NCBI RefSeq assembly: GCF_021389975.1
Contig: NZ_CP089981.1
Span: 248,001-312,000 of the forward strand
DNA length: 64,000 nt
Reading direction: 5' to 3'
Source of the DNA: Fulvivirga ulvae
GTDB lineage: Bacteria > Bacteroidota > Bacteroidia > Cytophagales > Cyclobacteriaceae
Shown here: positions 44,498-52,867 of the stretch, piece by piece
Numbering within the stretch: the first letter of the stretch is position 1
How the letters are laid out: every line of letters starts with the position of its first letter
Translations under genes and position numbers: made by a program
The notes under the pieces: generated by a model
The model's input: the letters and a program-made list of their open reading frames with translations, nothing else
Told to the model about the DNA's origin: nothing
Databases searched by the model: none

Positions 44498-44794
44498 ACG
44501 AAAATATTAAAAATCATATCAGCATCAAAAACAACAACTGATCATAATAAAATCAAAGCATGGGCAGAAGAGTGTGAAAGGAGGCCCGCAGTAGTAAAAG
44601 GAACCGAAAACAATGAAGATGGTTCCGGCCTGTTCCGAATCAACTTTCCCGGATATGCAGAAGAAAACCTAAAAGATATTTCCTGGGATGAATTCTTCAA
44701 AACCTTCGATGACCGGGACCTGGCCTTCCTGTACCAAGACGAAATTGAAAGAAAGGAAAGCAGGTTCTTTAAACTGGTCGACAGGGAGAATTGA
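44498..44794 (+). pseudogene. Small acidic protein gene with no standard start codon
   Basis: The open frame between the stop at 44495-44497 and TGA at 44792-44794 reads ASKTTTDHNKIKAWAEE from about 44522, then GLFRINFPGYAEENLKDISW and ESRFFKLVDREN. This closely matches small (about 75-85 residue) Bacteroidota proteins commonly mislabelled 1,4-alpha-glucan branching enzyme, which begin MATTTTDHxxIKKWAEER. There is no in-frame ATG, GTG or TTG before the conserved part; ATA (44516-44518) stands where the start should be. The gene has therefore lost its start codon, or uses a rare one. The function of the family is unknown. Confidence 0.7.
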
Positions 44795-44882
44795 TGTATT
44801 ATCTCAAAAGTTAGGTAATGGTGCTTTGCCTTTGAAATAGTTTACTGTCTGTTTTATCAGGCTCTACTAATAACTGTAATAC

Positions 44883-45743
44883 TTACTTAATCCGAAGTTC
44901 ATGATATTTGTCATTTTTCTTTATAAGGATATTCTCTTTGTTAAATTTCACTTCTTGCAAATCCTCCATAGTCTCACAGCACTCTCCATTTAGCAAATTA
45001 CAAACCTCAAGCTTAAACCTGGAATGCCCCGCTTTATGACGTTCTTTATCTGTAGAAACTAACAACATCTTTTCCTTGCCAGGTGAAAATTGAACATCTA
45101 ATAGGCTGGTTGAGCTTTTCTTCCAAAGCATATCCCCTTCTAATGAAAAGAGATATACATCCTTTGTTTGCACTATAATTTTACCATCGCCGGAAACGAA
45201 GACGCTTCGGAGAGGGTATTGTTTATCATGAACTAAATTATCGATGTAATCATACTCTTTGACAAGCTCTCCAAACTCATTGAAAATGTATATCTCTCTA
45301 CCAAAGATATTATGTACAGCTACATATTCTCCATTTTCTGAAAACGATATTATCGGGTAGGCACTTATCTTCGTCTCCTTAACCGTACCATTGTTAAATA
45401 TAAAATAAATTGACTTCGCTGGTGTTTCACCTTCATAAAATCCAACAGAATATGCCCCATTCGGAGATTTAAAAATCAAGTTAACTTCGGGAGGAAGGTC
45501 TACCTGTTTATCAAAGATGTTATATTTACCAGAGGACAACACCTGATAGTTATTTATAAAATACTCGGGTCTACTTTTCTGAACCTCTACCTTGTCCTCA
45601 TAACTCCCTATAACCTTTAAGGTTTTGAAGCTTTCAATTTCCTGCGCCTCTGCTTTTAAGCCAAATCCAAAGAGTATTATGCATATACTCAACAAACCTT
45701 TATAGCCAATCAAATTATTTCCTTCAATTTTTTTCAATAACAC
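44883..45743 (-). CDS. Unknown exported beta-rich protein
   Basis: This 286-residue protein starts at GTG 45743 (or TTG 45737), with a signal peptide (GYKGLLSICIILFGFGLKAE). The body has a propeller-like rhythm of short strands: SPNGAYSVGFYEG, SFSENGEYVAVHN, VSGDGKIIVQTKD and VQFSPGKEKMLLVSTDK. I do not recognise the family. It is the last of three A+T-rich unknown minus-strand genes (44883-46725) and has lower G+C than the neighbouring pyr operon and paralogue pair. Confidence 0.75.
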   Translation of the reverse strand: MLLKKIEGNNLIGYKGLLSICIILFGFGLKAEAQEIESFKTLKVIGSYEDKVEVQKSRPEYFINNYQVLSSGKYNIFDKQVDLPPEVNLIFKSPNGAYSVGFYEGETPAKSIYFIFNNGTVKETKISAYPIISFSENGEYVAVHNIFGREIYIFNEFGELVKEYDYIDNLVHDKQYPLRSVFVSGDGKIIVQTKDVYLFSLEGDMLWKKSSTSLLDVQFSPGKEKMLLVSTDKERHKAGHSRFKLEVCNLLNGECCETMEDLQEVKFNKENILIKKNDKYHELRIK

Positions 45744-45780
45744 AAGTATTAAATTCTCAGTGGTTTAGTCTCATAGGCAA

Positions 45781-46324
45781 TTAAATTGCATCATTTTCCG
45801 CTGATACCTTCTCAACCAGATATCCTATTCTGGGATTATCAACTCTAAACTTTACCCTATAATCATTGGATTGGAGAGATTGCCCCTCTTTATAAGGCGA
45901 ACGCCTCCTGTACTCAGTATCATTTACTATATACCTAAAATCAACAACACCATAAGACCTAACTAAAGAAGCACAAGATACTGTTTGATATTCAACCCCT
46001 TCAGAAAACACAGGACGATCATAATAAACAACTAAATAGCTGGGATTTTTATGCATATACTTCACAATGTACTCTTCACCGTCTTGAAGAAATGCAAATG
46101 GTTCTCTTTGCCCAAATACGTGAATACCTCCATCAACCCAATACCTCACCTTTAAATATTCACCAGTAGTATTATAATAATTCACCAACAGTTTCTACAC
46201 CAAATTTATCAACCTCCTCATCAACATCTTTTGCCAATTTTCCCATTAATGTCATAAACCCTACAACCACCGGAATAATTAACAAAATTAAATAACCTGA
46301 TTTTCCTTTTTTATTCTTCATCAT
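45781..46324 (-). pseudogene. Membrane-anchored unknown gene split by a +1 frameshift
   Basis: A first frame from ATG 46324 (second ATG 46321) encodes a basic N-terminus, a membrane helix (YLILLIIPVVVGFMTL) and DEEVDKFGVETVGELL, ending at TAA 46172-46174. A second frame, overlapping it from 46188, continues VNYYNTTGEYLKVRYWVDGG and reads to 45781 as a 135-residue beta-rich domain. Removing a single G at about 46186-46189 (GTTGGTG to GTTGTG) joins them as KFGVETVVNYYNTTGEY, an uninterrupted reading. The whole looks like a small inner-membrane protein of the kind with an ~80-residue extracytoplasmic beta domain. The break may be natural decay or a sequencing error. Confidence 0.65.
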
Positions 46325-46404
46325 GCTTTGGCACAAAATACTGGATCATTTATTATGACAGCACAATTATCCCTCTTTTTTATAAGACACTTCTCTACAC
46401 TTAA

Positions 46405-46725
46405 CTATAAATCAGAGTTTTTATTTTCTCTCAGGTCAGAGCTACTATAAATCGAAGGAGAAAAATCGAAAGTAATGACTCCATTCTTTCTTTCTAAAAA
46501 TGCTGAATTTACTAACACACTGGATGTTCTTTCATTTTCTATGAAACGAAATGAAATGACGTTCACAAAAGAAAGCTTAACCGTCTCGAACTCGTAATTA
46601 TTCAACTCATTCATACAATGAATAATAACCTCAAGATTTTGGGATGATTCTTTCGCTTCATACGTGAATTTCAAAATTAAAGAATCTGAAAACTCTCCGT
46701 ACTTTCGCTTTATTTCATCTAGCAT
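46405..46725 (-). CDS. Small unknown protein, immunity-protein-like in pattern
   Basis: This 106-residue protein is unrecognised. The pattern FTYEAKESSQNLEVIIHC, then ETVKLSFVNVISFRFIEN and GVITFDFSPSIYSS alternates strands and one helix and resembles small immunity or cytoplasmic beta proteins found near polymorphic toxins. No toxin gene is adjacent, so I claim no function. It is A+T-rich (about 32% G+C in one counted 60-base line) and 80 bases upstream of the frameshifted gene on the same strand. Confidence 0.65.
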   Translation of the reverse strand: MLDEIKRKYGEFSDSLILKFTYEAKESSQNLEVIIHCMNELNNYEFETVKLSFVNVISFRFIENERTSSVLVNSAFLERKNGVITFDFSPSIYSSSDLRENKNSDL

Positions 46726-46779
46726 AATAAAAAAATTTCATTACCCTACGGTACATTTAAACATTATACATCCCACCCC

Positions 46780-48306
46780 TCACTCAAACAGCACCTTATT
46801 CACAAAAAACACCTTCCTGCTAAGACCTACGCCTTCGGTGCGGAGGTTTTGGATGGTTTGGGTGCCGTAGGTGAGGAATACATCACCATACCATTTGTTG
46901 AGACCGCTGATCTTTGTGTTTTTGTCTTCGATTTTATCTGAGTCATATTTCAGCCTCACTTTGTTTTCTTCTTTTCCTTCTAGCACCTGGCTGCCTTTGA
47001 TGGTTTTGGAGCGGATCGCGTCCTCAAATACATAAAGCAAATCTACCCGGTCGCCGGAGGCATTGACATGAACGAACTGCTCCAGTTCAAATGATACCAC
47101 ATCGTTGATCTCGAAGCTGTTGTCCCATAGCAGGTTGCCTTGTTTGTCAAATCCGAGGATAATGGCATGGGTGTAGCGGTAACCGTCGAAAACTATGCTG
47201 GAGTTATGCAGCCCTCTGTTAAGGGCCCAACCGGAGCTGAACAGGCCTCCGTTACCGGTTATGGTCTTGTATTTGGGGTAGAAAGCCTCTCCAAGCAGAA
47301 TGTACTGATCTTCATGACTGATCAGCTCGTGCACCAGCAGGCGGTAGTTAAACTTGATCTTCTTATTTTTGATCTTCTTACGTTCTATCCGGGATATCAC
47401 TCTTTTTTCCCTGCGGGCTTTCATGTAGTTGAAGAAATTCTCAAGCTCAGCATAGTTATAGTATTTAATCTTTTGCTCGCCGTATGGGTTAACATTGGCA
47501 ACAAATACTCCCCGGGAATACTCTGAACGCCGGCGGCCATAAACACCGGCTACAAGCTGGTTCTGATTTTCCAAGGTTTCCGCTCTGCCAAACAGCAGGC
47601 TTTTAGATCGATCCGAGTCCAGGCTGATCTTTTTGAGCAGATTACCGAATTTATCAAAGGTATTAATAAATAAGGTCGTGTTCTTTTCTTCACTTGGCCC
47701 ACTGAGGATGATATCAAATGTGTTATTGTCATTAACCTTCATCTCTATCAACTGAGCCCTGTCATTGAAGAAGCCCGGCAAAACCCTCGGGATTTGCTCT
47801 TCAAGATTGTAAAGGACCACCAATGGCCGGTAATTGAAGTATCCCCCGATAATAACGGTATTATTGATCATCTTGAAATCAAAAAACGCAAAGGGTATAA
47901 AATTTCTAATGCTGTAGTTACTGACCTCGCCGGATATAGCGGAGAAGCTCACCAGGCTGAGACTACGGTCACCCTGCTTTTTGCTGGAAAACAACAGGTG
48001 CAACTTACCATCTATAAACAGGTGACTGATATTGATAAAGTTGGGATTAATGAAATATTCCCTGCGCCAGGTAATATTTAAAGTAGTATCCAGCAGATAT
48101 ACCTCCCAAAGGTTGTCGGTGGAGCTGTATGTATTTTCAATTTCTCTGAAAAGAAAAATTCCACTTTCCGCAGCTGGCGCTACCACAAAACCGACATCAT
48201 TGCCTACCTCCAGCTCAAATCTTTCTGGCTGCGCTATTTGTGCAATAGCCGATCCGGCAAGGATCAGGTAAAAGCAAAGGCAATATATTAAAGCACTACT
48301 CTTCAA
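46780..48306 (-). CDS. Exported unknown protein (paralogue B of a tandem pair)
   Basis: This 508-residue protein starts at TTG 48306, with a signal peptide (LIYCLCFYLILAGSAIAQ). It is clearly paralogous to the next upstream product: both have GxxIFREIE/MIFRDTDE near residue 50, a VLPGFFNDRAQLIEM / VIPGFFKDRSEIIDL motif, FFNYM/FFDYM near 290, and an end with KVFFVNKVLFE / SVLFINKIMFE. The chain is beta-rich and probably a propeller. The function is unknown. Its start overlaps the upstream stop by 11 bases. Confidence 0.88.
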   Translation of the reverse strand: MKSSALIYCLCFYLILAGSAIAQIAQPERFELEVGNDVGFVVAPAAESGIFLFREIENTYSSTDNLWEVYLLDTTLNITWRREYFINPNFINISHLFIDGKLHLLFSSKKQGDRSLSLVSFSAISGEVSNYSIRNFIPFAFFDFKMINNTVIIGGYFNYRPLVVLYNLEEQIPRVLPGFFNDRAQLIEMKVNDNNTFDIILSGPSEEKNTTLFINTFDKFGNLLKKISLDSDRSKSLLFGRAETLENQNQLVAGVYGRRRSEYSRGVFVANVNPYGEQKIKYYNYAELENFFNYMKARREKRVISRIERKKIKNKKIKFNYRLLVHELISHEDQYILLGEAFYPKYKTITGNGGLFSSGWALNRGLHNSSIVFDGYRYTHAIILGFDKQGNLLWDNSFEINDVVSFELEQFVHVNASGDRVDLLYVFEDAIRSKTIKGSQVLEGKEENKVRLKYDSDKIEDKNTKISGLNKWYGDVFLTYGTQTIQNLRTEGVGLSRKVFFVNKVLFE

Positions 48307-49870
48307 ACATTATTTTATTGATAAACAGCACACTCCTTCTATTTTCAACATCAGGGTTTAGCTTATTCTGTATTTTATGATAACCCCAAACGTAAAAATA
48401 GTCTCCGTACCAATGACGGGCATTACCCACACCGTCGTAGGTACTTTTTATAACATCAGCTTCATTATTGAGTATGAGTTTCTCCTTAGCCTTTGTTATT
48501 GTTTCCGATTGATTGATGATTTTATAATTGATATTTTCTTCCGATTTATAAACGAGGTTGAGCTTACCCATAGACCTGCTAAAATCTACCACCGGTTCAA
48601 GCGAGAAGGTTTCCACATCTTCTATCTTAAAACTGTTGTCCCATTGTAACTCACCTGCACTATTTAACTTGAGGATCACCGATTCAAGGTATTCGAAATG
48701 ATTGGCGTCCTGTACGTGCGAAGAGCTTCCAGGCCGCCTGACGTAATCCTGACGAGCTGCGGAGGAGTAAAAGTCATTGTCCATACCAAAGCCATAGGCA
48801 TATGGTGAGTATATACTTCTGCTCCCAAGTTTTTCATACTGAGGGTTGTAAATCTCGGCAGCCAGCAAGTAGCCGTCTCCGTGCTGCTGAACCTGATGCA
48901 TATGAAGCCTTGAGCTGTACCTGAACTCCTTACCCCTGGAAATTTTTGTCTCTATTTTCCTTTTTATCCTTGCCGAACGCCTTGGCCCCATGTAGTCAAA
49001 AAAGTGTTCCAACTCACTGTAATTATAGTACCTTACAATATCCTTCTGTCCTTCGGGCTTTACAATCGCAAAATATATTCCCTGCGAATAGCTGGAAACC
49101 GTTTTACCGTATGTGCCTGAGATAGCAATATTTCCATCTACAAAGCCCGTACACCTGCCATCCATTACGTCATAGTCCCGGCTCATTTCTATGGTCTTTT
49201 CAAATAGGATGTCTCCTTCGGGTGCATAGGTCCTCAGCTTGAGGTCATAGCCTTCATAAGCCTTTTCCAATGTCAGGATATTAAAAGTGCCGTTATCATT
49301 TTCTCTGAGATCTATGATCTCACTTCGGTCTTTAAAGAAGCCGGGGATAACATCTATCTTGTCATCTCCAAAGTTATAGGATATCAATGTCGGGCTATAC
49401 CGTACGTACCCGCCAAGGATAAGAAAATCATTCACAACGATTAGATGCGACAGGTCGATGGAGATTTCATTTTTTATTTCATATCGGTTTATTTCCCCAT
49501 CATCAACTGCTATGGTAATGAGCAGATAATTGCTATTGGGAGCATCATTTTCACTAAAAAGCAGGTACAGTCTGTCTTTATGTTGCTCAAAACCTTTAAA
49601 AACATGTTTGGTATCAATCAGCATTTCCTGTTTCCACTTTTCAACCAGTGCTGTATCCAGTGCAATTAATTCCCAAACATCACCTTCATTTCTTCGGTAC
49701 TCATCGGTATCTCTAAAGATCATCAATCCCCTTTCCCCTACGGAAGTCACGTTAAAGTAATTGTCCGTATTCTCCTTCTCCATCTCATACCTTTTGGTTT
49801 GAACCAGCTGGGACATAGATGAAAAAGTAATTCCGAGCGTTAAGAAAATAATTAGTAAAGATACCTTCAT
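48296..49870 (-). CDS. Exported unknown protein (paralogue A of a tandem pair)
   Basis: This 524-residue protein has a signal peptide (KVSLLIIFLTLGITFSSMSQ) and a beta-rich, probably propeller-type body. Shared motifs with the downstream paralogue include DVWELIALDTALVEKWKQEM against NLWEVYLLDTTLNITWRREY. The pair probably arose by tandem duplication long ago, since identity is modest. No catalytic motif is visible. It follows the EVE-domain gene by 3 bases and so may be cotranscribed with it. Confidence 0.88.
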   Translation of the reverse strand: MKVSLLIIFLTLGITFSSMSQLVQTKRYEMEKENTDNYFNVTSVGERGLMIFRDTDEYRRNEGDVWELIALDTALVEKWKQEMLIDTKHVFKGFEQHKDRLYLLFSENDAPNSNYLLITIAVDDGEINRYEIKNEISIDLSHLIVVNDFLILGGYVRYSPTLISYNFGDDKIDVIPGFFKDRSEIIDLRENDNGTFNILTLEKAYEGYDLKLRTYAPEGDILFEKTIEMSRDYDVMDGRCTGFVDGNIAISGTYGKTVSSYSQGIYFAIVKPEGQKDIVRYYNYSELEHFFDYMGPRRSARIKRKIETKISRGKEFRYSSRLHMHQVQQHGDGYLLAAEIYNPQYEKLGSRSIYSPYAYGFGMDNDFYSSAARQDYVRRPGSSSHVQDANHFEYLESVILKLNSAGELQWDNSFKIEDVETFSLEPVVDFSRSMGKLNLVYKSEENINYKIINQSETITKAKEKLILNNEADVIKSTYDGVGNARHWYGDYFYVWGYHKIQNKLNPDVENRRSVLFINKIMFEE

Positions 49871-49873
49871 ATG

Positions 49874-50278
49874 TTATTCGCTCATACCTATGATTATGTC
49901 AAACTCTTCTTTTTTGACCGGCTGCACCGATAATCTTGAATTCCTGACCAAGACCATTTGATTGAGTCTTGCCTCATTTTTGATTTCATCCAGTTTAACA
50001 GGGCGTTTTAAGGCCTGTTCGGGAGCAATATCGACCACTACCCACCTGTCATCATCGGTTGTAGGGTCCTGGTAAGATTCTTTAACAACTTTAGCTATCC
50101 CAAGCACACTTTTTTCATTTACACTATGATAAAAAAGTATCAGATCCCCTACCTTCATCTCTTTCATGTTGTTCCGGGCCTGGTAATTTCTGACTCCATC
50201 CCAAAAAGTTTGTTTATCCTTTACAAGATCATCCCATGAATAGGTGCCCGGCTCAGACTTCATTAACCAATAGTTCAT
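49874..50278 (-). CDS. EVE domain protein
   Basis: This 134-residue protein begins MNYWLMKSEPGTYSWDDLVK and has GVRNYQARNNMKEMKVGDLI and FYHSVNEKSVLGIAKV, the full EVE/PUA-like fold signature. EVE proteins bind modified bases in RNA or DNA, and fusions of EVE to nucleases serve in modification-dependent restriction. This stand-alone form is usually housekeeping. It is divergent from the PolX-like gene, with 139 bases between. Its downstream neighbours are the two exported paralogues, an unrelated pairing. Confidence 0.95.
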   Translation of the reverse strand: MNYWLMKSEPGTYSWDDLVKDKQTFWDGVRNYQARNNMKEMKVGDLILFYHSVNEKSVLGIAKVVKESYQDPTTDDDRWVVVDIAPEQALKRPVKLDEIKNEARLNQMVLVRNSRLSVQPVKKEEFDIIIGMSE

Positions 50279-50417
50279 CTAATTTTCTTTTTCGTTGTTA
50301 CGTTTTTATAAATTTACATAATAATAAATACTGTTATAAAAATCTATAAGCTTGCCTGCCTCCATTTTTGAAGGAGCGGTTGCTGGCTTCTATAAAAATA
50401 TAAAAAATCGGCACATT

Positions 50418-52139
50418 TTGGATAATAAAAATATAATCAGGCTATTAAAACAAACCTGCTCTCTGATGGAGCTGCATGGTGAGAATGATTTTAAAATAAA
50501 AAGCTACAACAATGCAATTTTTAACCTGGAAAGGGAAAAAGGAGACCTTTCCGGTATGACCGCAGCGGACCTCTCCAAAATCAACGGTGTAGGAAAATCC
50601 ATAGCCACGGCCATTGACGAGATCAACCAGACCGGCTCGTTTGCAGCTCTGGATAAATATTTGGAGCAAACACCTCCAGGCGTAATTGAGCTGCTGACCC
50701 TCAAAGGAATTGGCGCGAAGAAAATACGGCAGTTATGGAAAGACCTGGAGATAGAAAGCAATGAAACCCTGCTTCAGGCCATTGAAGAAGGTAAACTTGC
50801 CAAGCTCAAAGGCTTTGGAGAGAAAACACAAAACAACCTTAAAGAAGCTATACTATTTAAGCAACAGCACAGCGGAAAGCTGCTTTATGCCGAAGCTGAG
50901 CCCTTTGTAAATGCCCTGAAGGAAAGTATAAAACAACAGTTCTCTGATGTCCAAATTGCTGAAAGCGGGGCGTTCAGGAGAAAAACCGAGATCATTGAAG
51001 AGATACTGTTTGTAATTGCTTCGGAGCAGGAATCCCAAATTAAAGCATACCTCTCCGCTACTGAAGCACTTGAATATAATCAAAAACAATCAGGCCCCTT
51101 TACCTGGCGTGGCGTACTAACAGAGACTGCCACTCCCGTACGGTTCAGGTTTACCTCAAAAAACAACTTTCACAAAGATCTTTTTATTACCACCGGATCG
51201 CACACGCACCTTTACCACATGGTAAAAGAGCAAAAGTGCCTGCTCGACCTGGTTCGGGAAGCCGGACAGGTGGACTCGGAAGAGGAGATATACCAGCTTG
51301 CTGACCTTAAGTATATAGCACCGGAACTCCGTGAAGGGCAGTTTGAATTTGATTCCACAAAAATGGAGCAAAGGGAAAACCTTGTAGAAATGGGCGACCT
51401 GAAAGGAATCCTCCACAACCACTGCACTTATAGCGACGGAAAGCACAGCCTGGAGGAAATGGCTACTTATTGCAAAGAGCTCGGCTATGAGTATCTTGGT
51501 ATAACCGACCATAGTAAGTCTTCATTTTACTATGCCAACGGCCTGTATGAAAACAGAGTAAAGGAGCAACAGGCTGAAATAGATGAGCTTAATAAAAAGC
51601 TTGCCCCGTTTAAGATCTTTAAAGGCATAGAATGCGACATCCTTCCCGATGGCAGCCTGGACTATGATAACGATACCCTGGCCAGTTTTGATTTCATAGT
51701 GGCCTCCATCCACTCTGCTATGAGCATGGATATTGAAAAGGCTACATTGCGTGTATTAAAGGCAGTTGAAAATCCTTTTACAACTATCCTGGGACATATG
51801 ACTGGCAGGCTTCTGCTACAAAGAGACGGCTACCCTGTAGATCATAAAACTATTATAGATGCCTGCGCAAAAAACAATGTGGTAATAGAGATCAATTCGC
51901 ACCCCAGAAGGCTGGACATCGACTGGCGCTGGATAGACTATGCCCTGAGTAAAGGCGTGAGGCTGAGTATTAACCCTGATGCCCATGCCAAAGAAGGCTA
52001 CCACGACATGATCTATGGCGTGCATATAGGCCGCAAGGGAGGGTTGACCAAAGAGATGAACCTGAACAGTATGAGCCTGGAGGAAATCAACAAATATTTT
52101 GAAAGCAGAAAGGAAAAGGCATTGAACATGGCTGTTTAG
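50418..52139 (+). CDS. PolX-family protein: degenerate polymerase domain plus PHP domain
   Basis: The likely start is TTG 50418 (MDNKNIIRLLKQ, matching the family start), giving 573 residues; the frame is open from 50352. The N-terminal 8-kDa-like region and helix-hairpin-helix motifs (INGVGKSIATAI, TLKGIGAKKIRQL) are intact. In the palm the usual GSxRR then GDID is replaced by SGAFRRKTE followed by EEILFVIA (about 183-200), so the metal-binding aspartates are missing. The C-terminal PHP domain (from about 330) keeps HNHCTYSDG, GITDHS, GIECDIL, HSAMS, SHPRRLD and DAHAKEGY, so the 3' exonuclease/phosphoesterase site looks sound. It is probably a PHP nuclease that has lost polymerase activity. 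Confidence 0.88.
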   Translation: MDNKNIIRLLKQTCSLMELHGENDFKIKSYNNAIFNLEREKGDLSGMTAADLSKINGVGKSIATAIDEINQTGSFAALDKYLEQTPPGVIELLTLKGIGAKKIRQLWKDLEIESNETLLQAIEEGKLAKLKGFGEKTQNNLKEAILFKQQHSGKLLYAEAEPFVNALKESIKQQFSDVQIAESGAFRRKTEIIEEILFVIASEQESQIKAYLSATEALEYNQKQSGPFTWRGVLTETATPVRFRFTSKNNFHKDLFITTGSHTHLYHMVKEQKCLLDLVREAGQVDSEEEIYQLADLKYIAPELREGQFEFDSTKMEQRENLVEMGDLKGILHNHCTYSDGKHSLEEMATYCKELGYEYLGITDHSKSSFYYANGLYENRVKEQQAEIDELNKKLAPFKIFKGIECDILPDGSLDYDNDTLASFDFIVASIHSAMSMDIEKATLRVLKAVENPFTTILGHMTGRLLLQRDGYPVDHKTIIDACAKNNVVIEINSHPRRLDIDWRWIDYALSKGVRLSINPDAHAKEGYHDMIYGVHIGRKGGLTKEMNLNSMSLEEINKYFESRKEKALNMAV

Positions 52140-52262
52140 TACACTCTATCTTTCCTTCAATTCTATTGGTGTTTTCTCTTTAAAGTGAATCTAAATGGTC
52201 TGGCAGGGGACAGAACACGGAGAAGATCAAGAAAGAGAGAATGACTGCAAAGTTAAAATGCG

Positions 52263-52420
52263 GCTTTACTAAACCTCCGAAAGTTTGCTAAAGCTTAACC
52301 GTTCTGGTATACAGACAGTTACAATACTGCCAAACTGAAGTAATTCCACCCTCTCTGCCCGGCGGCTGTCCCCTGACAGCCTCATATCCTCATACTCTAC
52401 AACATAGTGCAAGTTAAATA
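52263..52420. repeat. Copy 2 of the dispersed intergenic repeat
   Basis: GCTTTACTAAACCTC and TAAAGCTTAAC at the start, ATTCCACCCTCTC, a 7-bp hairpin GGCTGTC/GACAGCC (52364-52381) and a following CATAT match copy 1 at 39434-39568 in order. The stretch TTCTGGTATACAGACAGTTA matches copy 3 next door. Confidence 0.65.
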
Positions 52421-52439
52421 ACCTTTCAGAGACCGGACA

Positions 52440-52550
52440 GATCAAAGAAGAGAAAATGACAGCGAACAAGTTTAACTTTTCAGATATACTGACTGTTGTA
52501 ATATCGCCAAGCAGTAGAACTCCACCCCCTTCTTTGCCGGCATCTCACTC
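52440..52550. repeat. Copy 3 (partial) of the dispersed intergenic repeat
   Basis: TTCAGATATACTGACTGTTG, then AACTCCACCCCCTTCTTTGC, aligns with the middle of copy 2 about 180 bases upstream. The preceding GATCAAAGAAGAGAAAATGA also matches sequence before copy 2 (from about 52227). It lacks the GCTTTACTAAACC block and the CTGTC hairpin. Confidence 0.55.
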
Positions 52551-52832
52551 AATTATTAACAAAAAACTTAAGTTTTATTAAGATTTAGTAGTTTGTCACA
52601 GAGCAGAGAGAGCATGAATCAGAAAAATCCGTGCATTTAGTCTAATATCCGGACTTGATGACATCGTATAACCGACCATAAGATGGAAAAATTTCGTTAA
52701 TTACTATTACGAATTAGGGCATCTGCATCTGGTATTTTATAATCTTTAGCAAAAAGTTACAGGTGTTGATAATCTCTGAAACTTTCCCCTAATCAAACCG
52801 TGTTGTCCCTTCTAATAAACAGAAATTACCAG

Positions 52833-52840
52833 TATATTTG
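52833..52840 (+). promoter_or_regulatory. Candidate -7 element for the GT2-sigma-GNAT-rsmG cluster
   Basis: TATATTTG is an exact TAnnTTTG match, 27 bases before the GT2 ATG. The nearest upstream TTG is at 27 bases, longer than usual. Confidence 0.4.
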
Positions 52841-52867
52841 TCTCCTTTTTAAACTACCGTTCACTTC

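Larger units (their letters stand above)
52140..52867. other. Repeat-bearing 728-base spacer
   Basis: No gene is evident between the PolX-like gene and the GT2 gene. The first 400 bases hold copies 2 and 3 of a degenerate repeat (separate entries). The last 300 bases are A+T-rich with no structure beyond AACTTAAGTT-type short palindromes, and end with a candidate promoter element. Confidence 0.55.

Noticed and set aside
46664..46870. A plus-strand 68-residue frame overlapping two minus-strand genes
   Set aside because: It is a shadow of the minus-strand coding sequence with biased composition and no start context.
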